NCBI GenBank assembly: GCA_035610835.1
Contig: CM069459.1
Coordinates: 26,927,570 to 26,991,569 of the forward strand
Direction: 5' to 3'
DNA: 64,000 nucleotides
Source: Ophiura sarsii
Lineage: Eukaryota; Echinodermata; Ophiuroidea; Amphilepidida; Ophiuridae
The notes below the pieces were generated by a model. It was not told where the DNA came from and did not search any database. It worked only from the letters and a program-made list of their open reading frames with translations. Position 1 is the first letter of the stretch; each line of letters begins with the position of its first letter. Positions 23,185-33,854 of the stretch are shown here, in pieces. The position numbers and the translations under genes are program-made.

Positions 23185-24222
23185 GTGTTTTTTAAAAGCT
23201 CGCCTCCTTTCGCGTTACACACGGATTTTAGCTTTCGCGACATGATTTTAACTTTACACATTTATATTTGCTTGTACACTCCCCTGAGGTAGTAAAAATA
23301 TACATTTTCTGAAGGGAAATTGCATGAGGAAAATAAATATGCCATTAAAATTATAGTACGACTAAGAACTAAAATGGTATGATCGGAAATGTTCGGAAAA
23401 TATTAGAGTTTTTAAATTTTTAATTTGAGATCCATATATTTTTTATACCTACCCCTATCATTATTTTTTTTACATATTTGAATTTCTCATGAAATTACCC
23501 ATTAGATGATATATATTTGTCAAAGTTACTACGTCGGTATGGTAATTATACCGGCTAGTGAATATCTCCCATTTTTATTTTATATATTTTTTGAATTTTC
23601 AGAAATATTTGTTTAAGGATGAACCCTTCCCTGATATAAACTGCATTTCTGAATTCCTCTAGTTACAAGCTTTCCAAAAATGTATACTTTTGCTATCATA
23701 GGTTGACAACTTTTTCTGTTATAGTCATTTTTATAAATCCGGTAAATTGAGGCTGATTATTCATGTTGACTGTAGCGAATAGGAAGAAAGCCGATGATCA
23801 TTGTCTTATCCATAATTAATTAGTCTTAATAATAGTTGACAAGTCTGTTGAACCACATACTTAAAGACTACTAAATATCCTTTGAAATGGGACCAAAATT
23901 GTGTGTGTAACATTAGGGGATGACTAGTTATTGTAAAAAGAACAAAGCATGGGATTATCCCCATTGAGTTTGTACAGGCGGCACCCCTTCCAGCACCCCC
24001 CTGGTCCCCAAACATCAAACAGCTGTATCTCTCTTTCTGTATTAGCTATACCAATGCCATTTGGCAGGCAGGTAGCTTGTTATTAGGGCTTTAAAATGAT
24101 ACCAAATTTGTTGAGATAGCTTTTGTGGTTTTAAAAATATTTGAGGAAAATGACAGCATAAAGCTAAAAAATGTAACGGCACCACCCTATTGGGAGGCGA
24201 GTTCATAACGCGTGACCCTATA
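23185..24222 (+). repeat. 1-kb dispersed segment, copy 2
   Basis: Same-orientation copy of 3500-4565 without the flanking inverted arms found there. It ends at GGCGAGTTCATAACGCGTGACC, where the sequences diverge. Confidence 0.7.
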
Positions 24223-24574
24223 CAAGGTTTGGATATCGAGTAGTAGAGTAGTAGAAACTTCCGGACCAGATGATCTATAATAGGCCTACTCAAAATATAA
24301 TCCGGGGTCGTAACATAGGGGAGAGTAGGGGTAGTTTCGAACACGTATCTATAGCGGCCTTATGTCATGGACACAAAATGGACCCCTCTTCTGTTTATCA
24401 GTACATTAACACTTGTCAAAAAAAAAAAAAAAGTTGTATAAAGTCCCAGATAAAAGATCAAAGAGAGCAATTAAAACACCAAAGTCCATGACTTGTCATG
24501 GGATTGGTGAGTCGTGAGTCTGGGACGAACTTCTTGAATAGGCAATTGATGCTGCATGGGCTTGAAGATGAAGG

Positions 24575-24674
24575 NNNNNNNNNNNNNNNNNNNNNNNNNN
24601 NNNNNNNNNNNNNNNNNNNNNNNNNNNNNNNNNNNNNNNNNNNNNNNNNNNNNNNNNNNNNNNNNNNNNNNNNN
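24575..24674. other. Assembly gap of 100 N
   Basis: Exactly 100 N, the usual placeholder for a gap of unknown size. Frames crossing it have no meaning. Confidence 0.99.
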
Positions 24675-25038
24675 ATGAATTACATGGGCAGTGAATGTAA
24701 ACAAAACTCCATGAATCAAGAATTTGTTTATTCAGAAAAACACTTTGGGCATGACATTTGTGATTTAATAGTATTGCCCAACACTAAAAGATTACACAGG
24801 GCTGTAAGCTCTTTTAGGAAAAGTACGTCAGAAAAGTGTGTCAGAAAAAAGAAGGTCAGAAAAAAGGTCAGGTGTGTCAGAAAAAAGTAGGTCAGGTAAC
24901 GGAAACACCCCTTTATCCTTGTAGTTTATATGTTGCAGTATATAATTAAAGTCAACAATAGGTTGTACAAGCGTAAAAGGTTTGTAACTATCAAGAAATT
25001 CTTAAATATTTTTTAATTTTTTTGGTACCAAATCGGGT

Positions 25039-25174
25039 GTATCCTTCATGTAAATTTCTGCACGAAAAAATATCATACATATATGATACCCTAACCCTAA
25101 CCCTGACCCCAACCCCAACCCCAACCCTAACCCTAATCCTAAGCAAATATTTCGTGCAGATTTACATGAAGGAT
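25039..25174. repeat. Telomere-like CCCTAA run in the loop of an inverted repeat
   Basis: CCCTAACCCTAACCCTGACC and variant CCCCAA units fill 25089-25140. They are flanked by ATCCTTCATGTAAATTTCTG with CACGAAAAAATAT on the left (25039-25071) and the inverse ATATTTCGTGCAGATTTACA-TGAAGGAT on the right (25147-25174). Confidence 0.8.
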
Positions 25175-25355
25175 AAACCCCAAAATCGCGGCAAATCTTT
25201 TTTCTTCAGTGGCCGAAGTTACCACGGGGTGGCCAAACTAACCCCGGTTTTCAGTACGTGCTATACCCGGGGTGCTATATAGTTTTCGGCCTTTAGTCTC
25301 AGCCCATTGCTAAAATTTCACATGCACACAAATGTTGACATCTATATAGTTATAC

Positions 25356-25473
25356 CTTTATTTTCATCCTCTGATCCTGAGCTTGGTGAACCTTCTCTTT
25401 TTCTTTTTAGGCCACTTGTCACTGGTGTTGTCACTGTTGATCCGGTAGCGTGTCTTGCCATGGCCAATGGACT
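25356..25473 (-). CDS. Candidate exon with basic nuclear-localisation-like stretch
   Basis: On the minus strand the acceptor ...TTTCAAAAACAG precedes 118 bases ending AAAG then GTATAA. In frame 0 it reads SPLAMARHATGST, VTTPVTSG, LKRKREG, SPSSGSEDENK: Ser/Thr/Pro-rich, a KRKR basic cluster, then an acidic Ser-rich tail, as in many nuclear proteins. Frame 2 is also open but ends in TGA after a KKKKRR stretch and could be a terminal exon. Same strand as the exon at 31314-31428, so they may share a gene. Donor is weaker than ideal. Confidence 0.35.
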
Positions 25474-26297
25474 CTGTTTTTGAAAGAAGCAGTACATTTA
25501 AATAAAGTAATAAAAACCTCTGCAAGTGTTTACCACTAAACACTTTCTAATTTCCACAAAAAGCCCGCAGGGCCTTCCTTGAAGAATAGTCAAGGACAAA
25601 GTTTATTTTTGGGGCGGAGGCAACGGCCTCGCCTCTATTAGGGTTGGCTTTTGACATTTTGGGAAACCGGCATCTTACCCACTGTTTACGTCTCACGTAT
25701 GTCACAATACATAAAAAACAGTCATTTTCTTTAGCACATACAAATCAGCAATGATTCTATTGACCATTTTGCAGTTAAAACCAGGCAAACAGTACTGAAT
25801 TGAGACAAATTATATAAGCTGCCGTAAATGCAAATTGATAATATGCTTGTAGTGATTTGTGTAAGATAATCTTAACATTAAATACTATAAGCATAAGGCA
25901 GCTAATTCTATGGCAGCTGGTTTGTGTCCTCTTTCAACAAATTTTGTTTGTTTAAAGGCAACACTGATTGTTATAAACTTACTATTCAGTGAGCAACAAA
26001 GCCGCTTCCATATTTACTCGAGCAATCAATAATGGCTCAGTGTAAAGAGGTCTTGAATAACTTTAATGTTGTTTGAAAACGGTTGATTTGAGTAATACAT
26101 GTATAATGGTAAATGTTTGTAGAAATATAATAATTGAACTTATTAGATAAAATGATGCAATTTGGTGCTTCAAAGAACGAAAACGATGGCATATTAGTGA
26201 AATGACGGCTATGTTTGTAAATGCATCGTTTACAGTGAGGCTACTTTTAAACCCTCTACAGCTGAAAAAATGTGAAACAACTTGATTTAGAGTTATT

Positions 26298-26373
26298 CGT
26301 CGCTGTTCTGACATAACGACACATCACAACAGAATTAAGTAAAGTAATGTGTCGTTATGTCAGAACAGCGACG
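26298..26373. repeat. Perfect 27-bp inverted repeat, 22-base loop
   Basis: CGTCGCTGTTCTGACATAAC-GACACAT at 26298-26324 pairs without mismatch with 26347-26373. No coding sequence or tandem array surrounds it. Could be a MITE remnant or a structured site. Confidence 0.85.
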
Positions 26374-26671
26374 ATTTGTTTGTTTGTCGCCAGGCTTAAA
26401 AAGCCTATTTAATTATAAGCATGCTGGCTGAATGAAATGAAAGTTAGAAAAGATGGAAGAAAAGAATGAAGTAAAAAGAGCCACTTCCAACAAATAAAGT
26501 TAACAATGTTGCTGTCGGCCTGGACAAGAGAAAAGAATAGTCTTGATCCAATCTCATTGTATAATACTCCAGTATTTATAGAACTTCACGAGTTAACCAC
26601 TAATTGTTGTATAATTGAGAATCACCCCCTCAGCGGAGGTCATTTAGTTTTGATGTGTATTCATTGTCATC

Positions 26672-27125
26672 AACAAGTCACCACTCCCGCATCCCTAAAC
26701 CACAAATCCAATAGCACCCCCTCTGGCACTAGTTAGTAGATCAAGGATAGATGAACAAGTCACCACTCCCGCATCCCTAAACCACACACCCAATAGACCC
26801 CCCCCCCCCCCTCTGGCTCTAGTTAGTAGATTAAGGATAGATCAACAAGTCACCACTCTCGCATCCCTAAACCGCATACCCAATATATCCCCCACCTAGT
26901 TAGTATATAGATCAAGGATAGATCAACAAGTCACCACTCCCGCATCCCTAAACCACAAACCCAATAGATCCCCCACCCCACCCCTCTCTGGCTCTAGTTA
27001 GTAGATCAATAGATCAACAAGTCACCACTCCCGCATCCCTAAACCACAAACCCAATAGATCCCCCACCCCCTCTGGCTCTAGTTAGTAGACCTAGGATAG
27101 ATCAATTAATAAGTCACCTCTCCCG
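26672..27125 (+). repeat. Tandem repeat of about 80-90 bp, six units
   Basis: ACAAGTCACCACTCCCGCAT-CCCTAAACC recurs at about 26673, 26755, 26845, 26926, 27017 and 27111. Unit length varies mainly through the C-run before CTCTGGCTCTAGTTAGTAG. Confidence 0.85.
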
Positions 27126-27488
27126 CATCCTATAAACCGCAAACTATTAATATCATACCAAAGTATAGTAGCATATTTAACAACAGCATCAATAACCATG
27201 ATAACATACCCCTCTATGAAACAGCCACTCTTTCATTGTTTGTTAAAGTAACGAACCATGAGTAATGAACCATGTATGATTTATCACAACCCCTGCCTAC
27301 TTTACCATGCACAATCATGCCGCATTCACCATGATCGACATCTTGCCGTCTCCAGTCATGAGCTACACCAATTTAACTACCAACCTTTATTCAATCCATT
27401 TTATGTATTCATGTTTCAGTGGAGATACTAATCAGCTATGCTGTGTCAATATGAAACCTCATATTCACATTAAAATCAAGTGGTGTTT

Positions 27489-27511
27489 TTTTTGGGGGGG
27501 GGGGGGGGGGT
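27489..27511. repeat. Poly-G tract
   Basis: T8 followed by a G run of about 18. Similar tracts: C at 3595-3617, G at 28277-28297, G at 55799-55820. Confidence 0.9.
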
Positions 27512-27963
27512 TAAAGTAGAAGCAAAAATGTGAGGAGACGAGGGGCGAAACCCTTGTCCCCACCCTTTCGCCCCCAATGAAATTTCTCTTTATACAGGGG
27601 TCTTTTGAGACCCACCTACTCTTGCCCCCCTTGAGAAAATGTCAGCCCCCCTGTCGCCCTCTCATTTCAAAAAGTCTGGAGGAAACTAATCCTCGTTTAC
27701 CGAAGGGGTGGTTACCACCCTCTAAGGACTTTTTTCCGACCCGATAAAACGCTTAATTCTGCTATCAAATGACTACAGACTGTAGTCATTTCTCGCTACG
27801 GTTCTTTTTGTTTCCTTGCCTTTTATAACATTTTATTTGGTTGCTCTAGTGGGCTGGAATGGCATTTTTTGGAAGGCCTTTTTGACATTGACTCAATTCA
27901 ATAAATCTTAATGATTTTATTTATTGCCATTCTTAGAATTTCCAAATTAAGTATAGAGTTTAA

Positions 27964-28329
27964 GGGACAGTTCGTGATCCTAACCTCTCCTCTTTTATAT
28001 CAACCCATGAGTCAAAAATAAATTTATCCTGAACATTCCAGGTTATTCTGATAAGATCATTCATTTTCAAGTTGTGAGCATCACAACCTTTTGAAAATCT
28101 CATAGGCTACTGTATTGTAATTAGTGTCCGTCCATCATTAAATAAAAATGACACATTTTCTCAGTTTTCTCAGGCCAGCAAACGAATTTGCAAGAAAGTT
28201 TTCAGATTTGGGATATATAGATATTATGGGTCAATGATTCTGATTAGTGAAAAATCTGAATTTTGATTGAGGGAAGTGGGGGGGGGGGGGGGGGGGGTGA
28301 TATAAGGCTGTGGATCACGAACTGCCCCT
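27964..28329. mobile_element. MITE with GGGNCAGTTCGTGATCC ends, TTAA-like flanks
   Basis: GGGACAGTTCGTGATCC (27964) is the inverse of GGATCACGAACTGCCCC (28312-28328). TTAA lies at 27960-27963 and 28330-28333, with a one-base offset. No coding sequence; a G20 tract sits near the right end. Confidence 0.55.
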
Positions 28330-28591
28330 TTAAAAGCTGTCAGCATTATGTTTGTTTTTACTATAAACAATTTGTTAGGTTGTGCACGATTCGCGATTAG
28401 GGGTCTAAAAGTGCCCATTTACAAGAAAAAGAACGTTTTTTGTCAGCCATGGTGTCATTTTGGTCAATAACAACCCGTGACATAAAACAAATGGGGCAAA
28501 TTGAGCTAAAATGGTTGTTTTTCCACAAAATGACAATTCTGGTTTAGGGTATATTTTGAGAAAAAAACCTCTGGTCACGCATGCTTACAGA

Positions 28592-28770
28592 GTGGTAAGT
28601 TGAGTGGCCCCCGGGGTTGTGCAGTATAGTACGGGTCCTCAAGCTCTCTTCAAATAAACAGTCACAGTCCTCCCATGTACATTTCTGCACTTTCAGGCCA
28701 GATTCAGTCTTATTTTCATATGATTGCCATATACTTTTCAACAAGTATCCGTTCTTCAAGCAGTTCTAAA
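28592..28770 (-). other. Weak candidate exon with CTWEDCDC motif
   Basis: A minus-strand open stretch after an ATTATTTAG acceptor-like site contains KVQKCTWEDCDCLFEESL, which resembles the start of a C-x4-C zinc knuckle or divergent C2H2 finger, and reaches a GTAAGC site near 28591. No second half of a finger (His pair) is clear. It could be chance. Confidence 0.2.
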
Positions 28771-29198
28771 TAATTTCTGTCTTACAACGAATGTTCAATG
28801 TTGAAAGACCACATTTGTTTGCAAATATCAATGACCGCTAACATCTGACACCCAATATTTGAAGACGAATGTATTTTTTCGTAATTAAAAATCTATAACA
28901 ATATATTATTATTTGAAACTGCTTGAATGGATACTTATTGAAAAGTATATCAAATCAAAATGGCATCGTATAAAAGTAAGTCCGAACCAGCCCTTATTGT
29001 GAGTCTAATTTTATACTGAACATACCCGAGGCTTCTGATGACCCTGAACAGGAAACTGAAATAAATACAGAATATTCAACAATACAGACGAATAACAAAT
29101 TGCTAGAGGTAAAGTGCATGGACCAACCTTAAAGTTGGTCAAAACTGAGTTAAGAACACTACAGAGTACACACCACTAATAAATTCCCCATTGCTTAC

Positions 29199-29278
29199 TG
29201 TGTAAAATGGACCATGATTATTCGCCATTTTCTCGCTTCAACTTTGCATTCTGTGTGAAGATCATGGTCTTGGCTTTC
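29199..29278 (-). other. Weak candidate exon, minus strand
   Basis: TTTTTGTTGTTTACAG is a strong acceptor on the minus strand, and GTAAGC occurs about 80 bases on. Frame 0 is open (ESQDHDLHTECKVEARKW and more). A different acceptor five bases in gives a frame ending KLKRENGE-stop. Neither joins cleanly in phase to the exon at 31314-31428 with the same acceptor, so this stays tentative. Confidence 0.2.
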
Positions 29279-29729
29279 CTGTAAACAACAAAAATATATA
29301 AGTTCAAGGCAATATTTTCGAGATATGCGCCATCAAAGATACACATGTTTGTAGATTGCCCAGGCCTAGCTTAGGTCTAAGCAATTCTAATCAATTATCT
29401 GAAGTCTCTAAAATGACTAAAAAATCATAAAAAATTGGTCAAAGAAGAAAATTTGCACTGATATTGTTTGATAATCTTCATTTAATAATCATCCGATCAA
29501 AAGTTTGGCCAACAACACTATTTTTGAAGCATTTTTAAATATTTCACTTAGAGGAGGGTCATCCCAACCAATTCAACAGGCCTTTCGTGGACTCTTCCAT
29601 TATTTATTTAGTGGTGTGAATCCTACACTGTAGATTCAGGGTCCATGCATATAAAGCTCACTACATTGTAGCTGTTTCATATAAGATGTTTGTTGCCCTC
29701 TTTTGGCAGTTTATAAAAATCAGTCTTAA

Positions 29730-29972
29730 CACTTTCCACGCGGCTATTAGTTTTACCATATATATACAAAACAGATTTTTCAGAAAACTTTCCTAAATGG
29801 CAAGGTCTATCTGAAGTATTACTGAACCAATACTAGGCATGTTTGTACTTATGTCAATGCATTTCTCATGGTGGTTCCAAATATGGTAATGAAATTCAAT
29901 AATTTTGACATTTTTTAAACATTTTGTGAAATTTTGGAATGTCGTCTGCAGCCGCCTGCCGCGTGGAAAGTG
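29730..29972. mobile_element. TTAA-flanked MITE, best copy
   Basis: TTAA (29726-29729), CACTTTCCACGCGGC at the left end, GCCGCGTGGAAAGTG at the right end, and TTAA (29973-29976). 243 bp. TTAA target duplication is typical of piggyBac and Kolobok superfamilies. Sister copies: 7224-7431, 60124-60364 and a right end at about 59654-59756. Confidence 0.75.
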
Positions 29973-29994
29973 TTAACAAAATGTGAATAATTTT

Positions 29995-30510
29995 TAGTGG
30001 TAAAGTGGGCTATCCCACATCTGTTGCGACATGAAGTGGACTATCCCTGTGTTAAAGTATAGCAGCTCCGTCTATGCCAAACGGCATTTTCATTTAGAGG
30101 TTAAGTGGGCTATCCCACATTCCACATTTTTTGGCCTTTTCAAAAACAATTAATTAACATTTCACAGGTATATTTATGTAAAATAACTTGCATAAAGATA
30201 AATTACTATCAGGTTCTTTGCCTTTTGTGGGAACTTATAGGATATTTTCTGCCCATAAAAAGTGTCAACATTTAGTAGTTTTATTTAGAGGTAGAGTGGG
30301 CTATCCCACACTTTACAGCATTTTCACTAATTTTAGTGAAAATATTGCATGGAATTTTAGGTAAAATGAATAATTTATAGAAAGACAATAACAGTTGCAA
30401 ATATCTTTCTTTTGCTTCGACGATTTTTTAATAGGCCTAGTTTTAAAGCTTTAGACTACATTTTCATGCAATTGTGTTTTTGTGGGATGGTCCACTTTCC
30501 TCTAACCCAT
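29995..30510. mobile_element. Repeat element with GTGGGCTATCCCACA dyads
   Basis: AGAGGTNAAGTGGGCTATCC-CACA occurs near 30003, 30095 and 30288, and in inverted form at 30480-30505 (TGTGGGATGGTCCACTTTCC). The inverted ends suggest a short foldback element; limits are approximate. Confidence 0.45.
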
Positions 30511-30725
30511 AGACAGTGGGTTCGAACCAGCTAGGGCTCGATTTAGAGGGGTTTTACATGCACAGATTTGTAAATGTTGAATGTGCATGCAAAATTCTGT
30601 GTTATTCAGCCAATTTAAAAGAAAAAAGTAGTTGTGCGTGTAACTTTTTTTGTTTTGAAATCGACCCCTGGCTCGAACCCCGGCAGCAACGTTATCAACT
30701 TTTCATTAGTGTGCTATATGCATTA

Positions 30726-31218
30726 GGGAGCAGTTCCATTTATACGCGATAAATTTATCGCGACTGTATCGGGGCCTGATATGTTTTGGACCCGATGTTT
30801 TTCAAGTTGATTCGCGATAAAATAGTCATCAGGCCCCGATAAAATAGCCTTCGGGGCCCGATACGAGGCCTCTGCTAATCCCTGGGGTATGTTTAGCAAA
30901 TAGAGTGGGACATTGTTTAGCAAATACACGAGGATAATACAATTTACGTTAAACATCCATAATCAATAACATTATCTCTAAAAAACATGAAATGCTGAAT
31001 TTGTACCTTACAACTAGAATAAATAGCCCGAAGCTCTATTTACATACCGACCACTTATCTTTCGTTATATTTAAACAAGCGGTAATACGCTACTCGATAA
31101 ATAATCCTTTGCTTCGCGCAACTGTACGCGATAAAAATCTCATCGGGGCCTGATAAAAAACTCATCGGGGCCCGGAACATTCGCGCAATTTTTATCGCGT
31201 ACAAATGGAACTGCTCCC
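30726..31218. mobile_element. PIF/Harbinger-like MITE with TTA duplication
   Basis: The TIR GGGAGCAGTTCCATTT-TACGCGATAAA is present at both ends, flanked by TTA (30723-30725 and 31219-31221). Three-base TWA duplications are the mark of PIF/Harbinger. Inside, ATCGGGGCCTGAT-type words recur in both orientations. 493 bp, no coding sequence. Confidence 0.75.
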
Positions 31219-31313
31219 TTACTTTTGTTATGGAATCCTTCCCTCAATGACCTTTAAGTTTAGATAATTGTGTAGTCAATATGGTGTATCGATTGTCTTG
31301 TTATAAAACTTAC

Positions 31314-31428
31314 CTTTTCTAAATCTCTGCAGGTCTTGGATTTCAGTGAATTTCTCCCACTGAACCCATGCATCAAAGTCTTTTTCAAATACTTCCAGAA
31401 ATTCTGTGTTTTCATCGATATCCAGGAA
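31314..31428 (-). CDS. Candidate internal exon of an unrecognised host gene
   Basis: On the minus strand a long pyrimidine tract (TTTGTCTTTCCTTTTTGATT, then ACTCTATTTAG) precedes 115 bases ending in AAAAG and a consensus GTAAGT donor. Reading from the first base gives 38 codons without a stop, in pieces FLDIDENTEFLEVFEK, DFDAWVQWEKFTE and IQDLQRFRK: a charged, probably helical segment with no transposon motif. The exon leaves phase 1. I could not join it confidently to another exon; a next exon on the left is expected. Family not recognised. Confidence 0.55.
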
Positions 31429-32565
31429 CTAAATAGAGTAATCAAAAAGGAAAGACAAACAGTAAATGTGCCCTTGAGATAACAAAATCAGACAAACATA
31501 TTTTAATATTTCATACAGTAGCAGAATCTTTTATGACGGTCACCACCAATTTCCTCACGTAGTCATTATATGACAAGCAGTCTCATGAATGTATAGTCAC
31601 TGGACAATGACAATGTGGTGACTATTCTTTCACCTACAGGTACTATCTAGTAGCACCAGTTGCCAGGTACTCCCAAGGTGTACGGGAATATGCCACTCAA
31701 GTTATAGTGTAGGCTGTTATGTAGGATTTCAAACTAGTGCATTTTTTTTGCTAAGGATACTTTTTTTTTTTTTGTTATTGGATAGAGTATACCCTCAGCT
31801 ATCAGAAATCCATTGGTAGCATTTTTTTCCATCCACGGAATGGCCGCCATCTTGGATTTCAAAATGGCCGCCATTTCCAATGGAATTTGTCATATAACTT
31901 TTGTTCTGAGCAACCTATGAAGTCAAAATTGGTGGCAAATCATGTTTTCAATACCTGAGAGTTCAAACATACTGTATCTATGTTCTGATGTCTTACATAC
32001 ATGCATGGCCGCCATATTGGGTTTCAAAATGGCCGTCATTTACACAAAAAAAGATTTTACCCTATAACTTTTGTTCTGAGCAACATATGAAGTTGATTTT
32101 TGTGGCAAAGCTCATGTTTTCAAGAGTTATTTACTGACAATTAAGTGTACAGTTCTATCTGTTATCCATTAAATATAAATTAAGCTGTAAATTCAATACA
32201 AATTTAAATTGTTAGCAGTAACATAGGCCCCTATACTTAGTATTTATTGTCCGGTAGTACCCCACTGGTGATACATTAAGTTGATTACATTGCATTGGAC
32301 TTATTACAAGAAGACATACCAGGAGCAATCAAATGTATGCTTTTGTATCCACAGCAGCTACCCCCTCTATATTGTAGAGGGGTATTATTGTATTATAATA
32401 GTAATTGCTGTTTTGTTCAATTGCATGTATCAAAGGCAAAACCCAACAAACAAACAAAACGAAACAAAAACTAGGAAAGGAAAGAAAAATGGTTAATAAT
32501 ATTAGAGGCCTATTTGGCCTATAAATTAGCCTGTGTGCATAATTACTTGACTTACTTACTTTGAC

Positions 32566-33851
32566 TTATGGCGGGTGATATTCCCGAACCACGATGCCTC
32601 TCCAAATCTTCCTATCCAACATAGCTGTCTTGATTTCTTCTACCTGCAATCCTGTGTCACGCTTTAGTAAGTCAATGTAGGTTAGGGCTGGTCTACCACG
32701 CTTTAGCTTTGGTACCCAATGTATGATTTTGGAGACCAGCTCATTGGACCCTCTGAAGCAATGTCCTGCAAATCTTGATCTACGCTCCCTGATCTTGTCC
32801 GAGACTTTGGGCATATCCGCGTACAGGTCCTTATTTGTCGCATGCTGTCTCCAGTTGATGTTGAACACAGTTCTAAGCATTCTAGAGTAATATCCGTCCA
32901 GCTGTTTACTAAGCTTTGGGGTGACTGTCAATGACTCACATCCATAGAGGAGGACTGATTCTACAGTAGCTATGAACAGTCTTTCTTTGAGCTTTCTGGA
33001 TAGTGATTTGGCCTTCCATAACTGACTGAGTTTGCTACAAGCTCTCCATGCAGCTGCTTTGCGTGTTTTGATGTCCTTTTCAGTACTGTTCATCCAGGCT
33101 CCAAGGTACTTGAAGTCCTCCACTTTATCAAGGGGCATACCTTCGTTTGTGGTGATTACAGGTACTTGCTCCTGGTTGAAGGACATGTACTTTGTCTTTG
33201 CAGCGTTCATTTTGAGCCCAACTTTACCCACCGAAGTCTCTACTCTGTTAAGTAGTGATTGCGCTTGAGACACTTCTTCAGACAACAGTGCAATGTCGTC
33301 AGCAAAGTCAAGGTCAGTAACTGTGGTTGGTTCTATTCGTCTGCTGCTTCTTTTTGTTAAGCGGAATCCTAGCTCCTCTTCTTTGCCATCTATGGCCTCT
33401 CTTAGGGCGTAGTCGAGAACAATGACAAAGAGATATGGAGCCAAGGTGTCACCTTGTAGTACTCCAGCCAGTATTTCAAATTCCTCAGTTTCCCCATCAG
33501 GTGATATAACCTTTGCTTTGGTGTCCTTGTATATTTCTGCAATCGCATTTGTAAGCTGCTCAGGTATATAATACCATAGGCCTTCAGAATTTGCAGCATT
33601 CGTCCCCTATGTATTGTGTCAAACGCCTTCTTGAAGTCTATAAAGATTATGATGGCTGGCAGGTTGTTTGATCTAATTCCATCAATAATTCTTCGGAGGG
33701 CAAGAATGTGGCCAACCGTGGTACGTCCAACTCGAAAGCCATTTTGATTAGCTCTCAAGTGGATGTCAAGCTCTGGTCTGATTCTGTTGAGTATCATCTT
33801 GTTGTATAGCTCGGCAACAATTGAGCTCAGACTTATTCCACGGTAGTTGCC
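32566..33851 (-). pseudogene. RTE LINE, reverse transcriptase core and C-terminus
   Basis: RT motifs in order: QNGFRVGRTTVGHILALRRI, motif A IIIFIDFKKAFDTIHRG, then a one-base frameshift near 33570, motif B GVLQGDTLAPYLFVI, motif C TVTDLDFADDIALLSE (the YXDD-box variant FADD), GLKMNAAKTKYM and FKYLGAW. The C-terminal part has LLYGCESLTV, LDGYYSRMLRTV and RFAGHCFRGSN, as in RTE elements of nematodes and other animals. It ends REYHPP-stop. The 292-codon frame is the longest in the window. Confidence 0.8.
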
Positions 33852-33854
33852 TCA

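Noticed and set aside
25089..25140. Chromosome end
   Set aside because: Short, variant-rich and flanked by unique sequence on both sides; interstitial.
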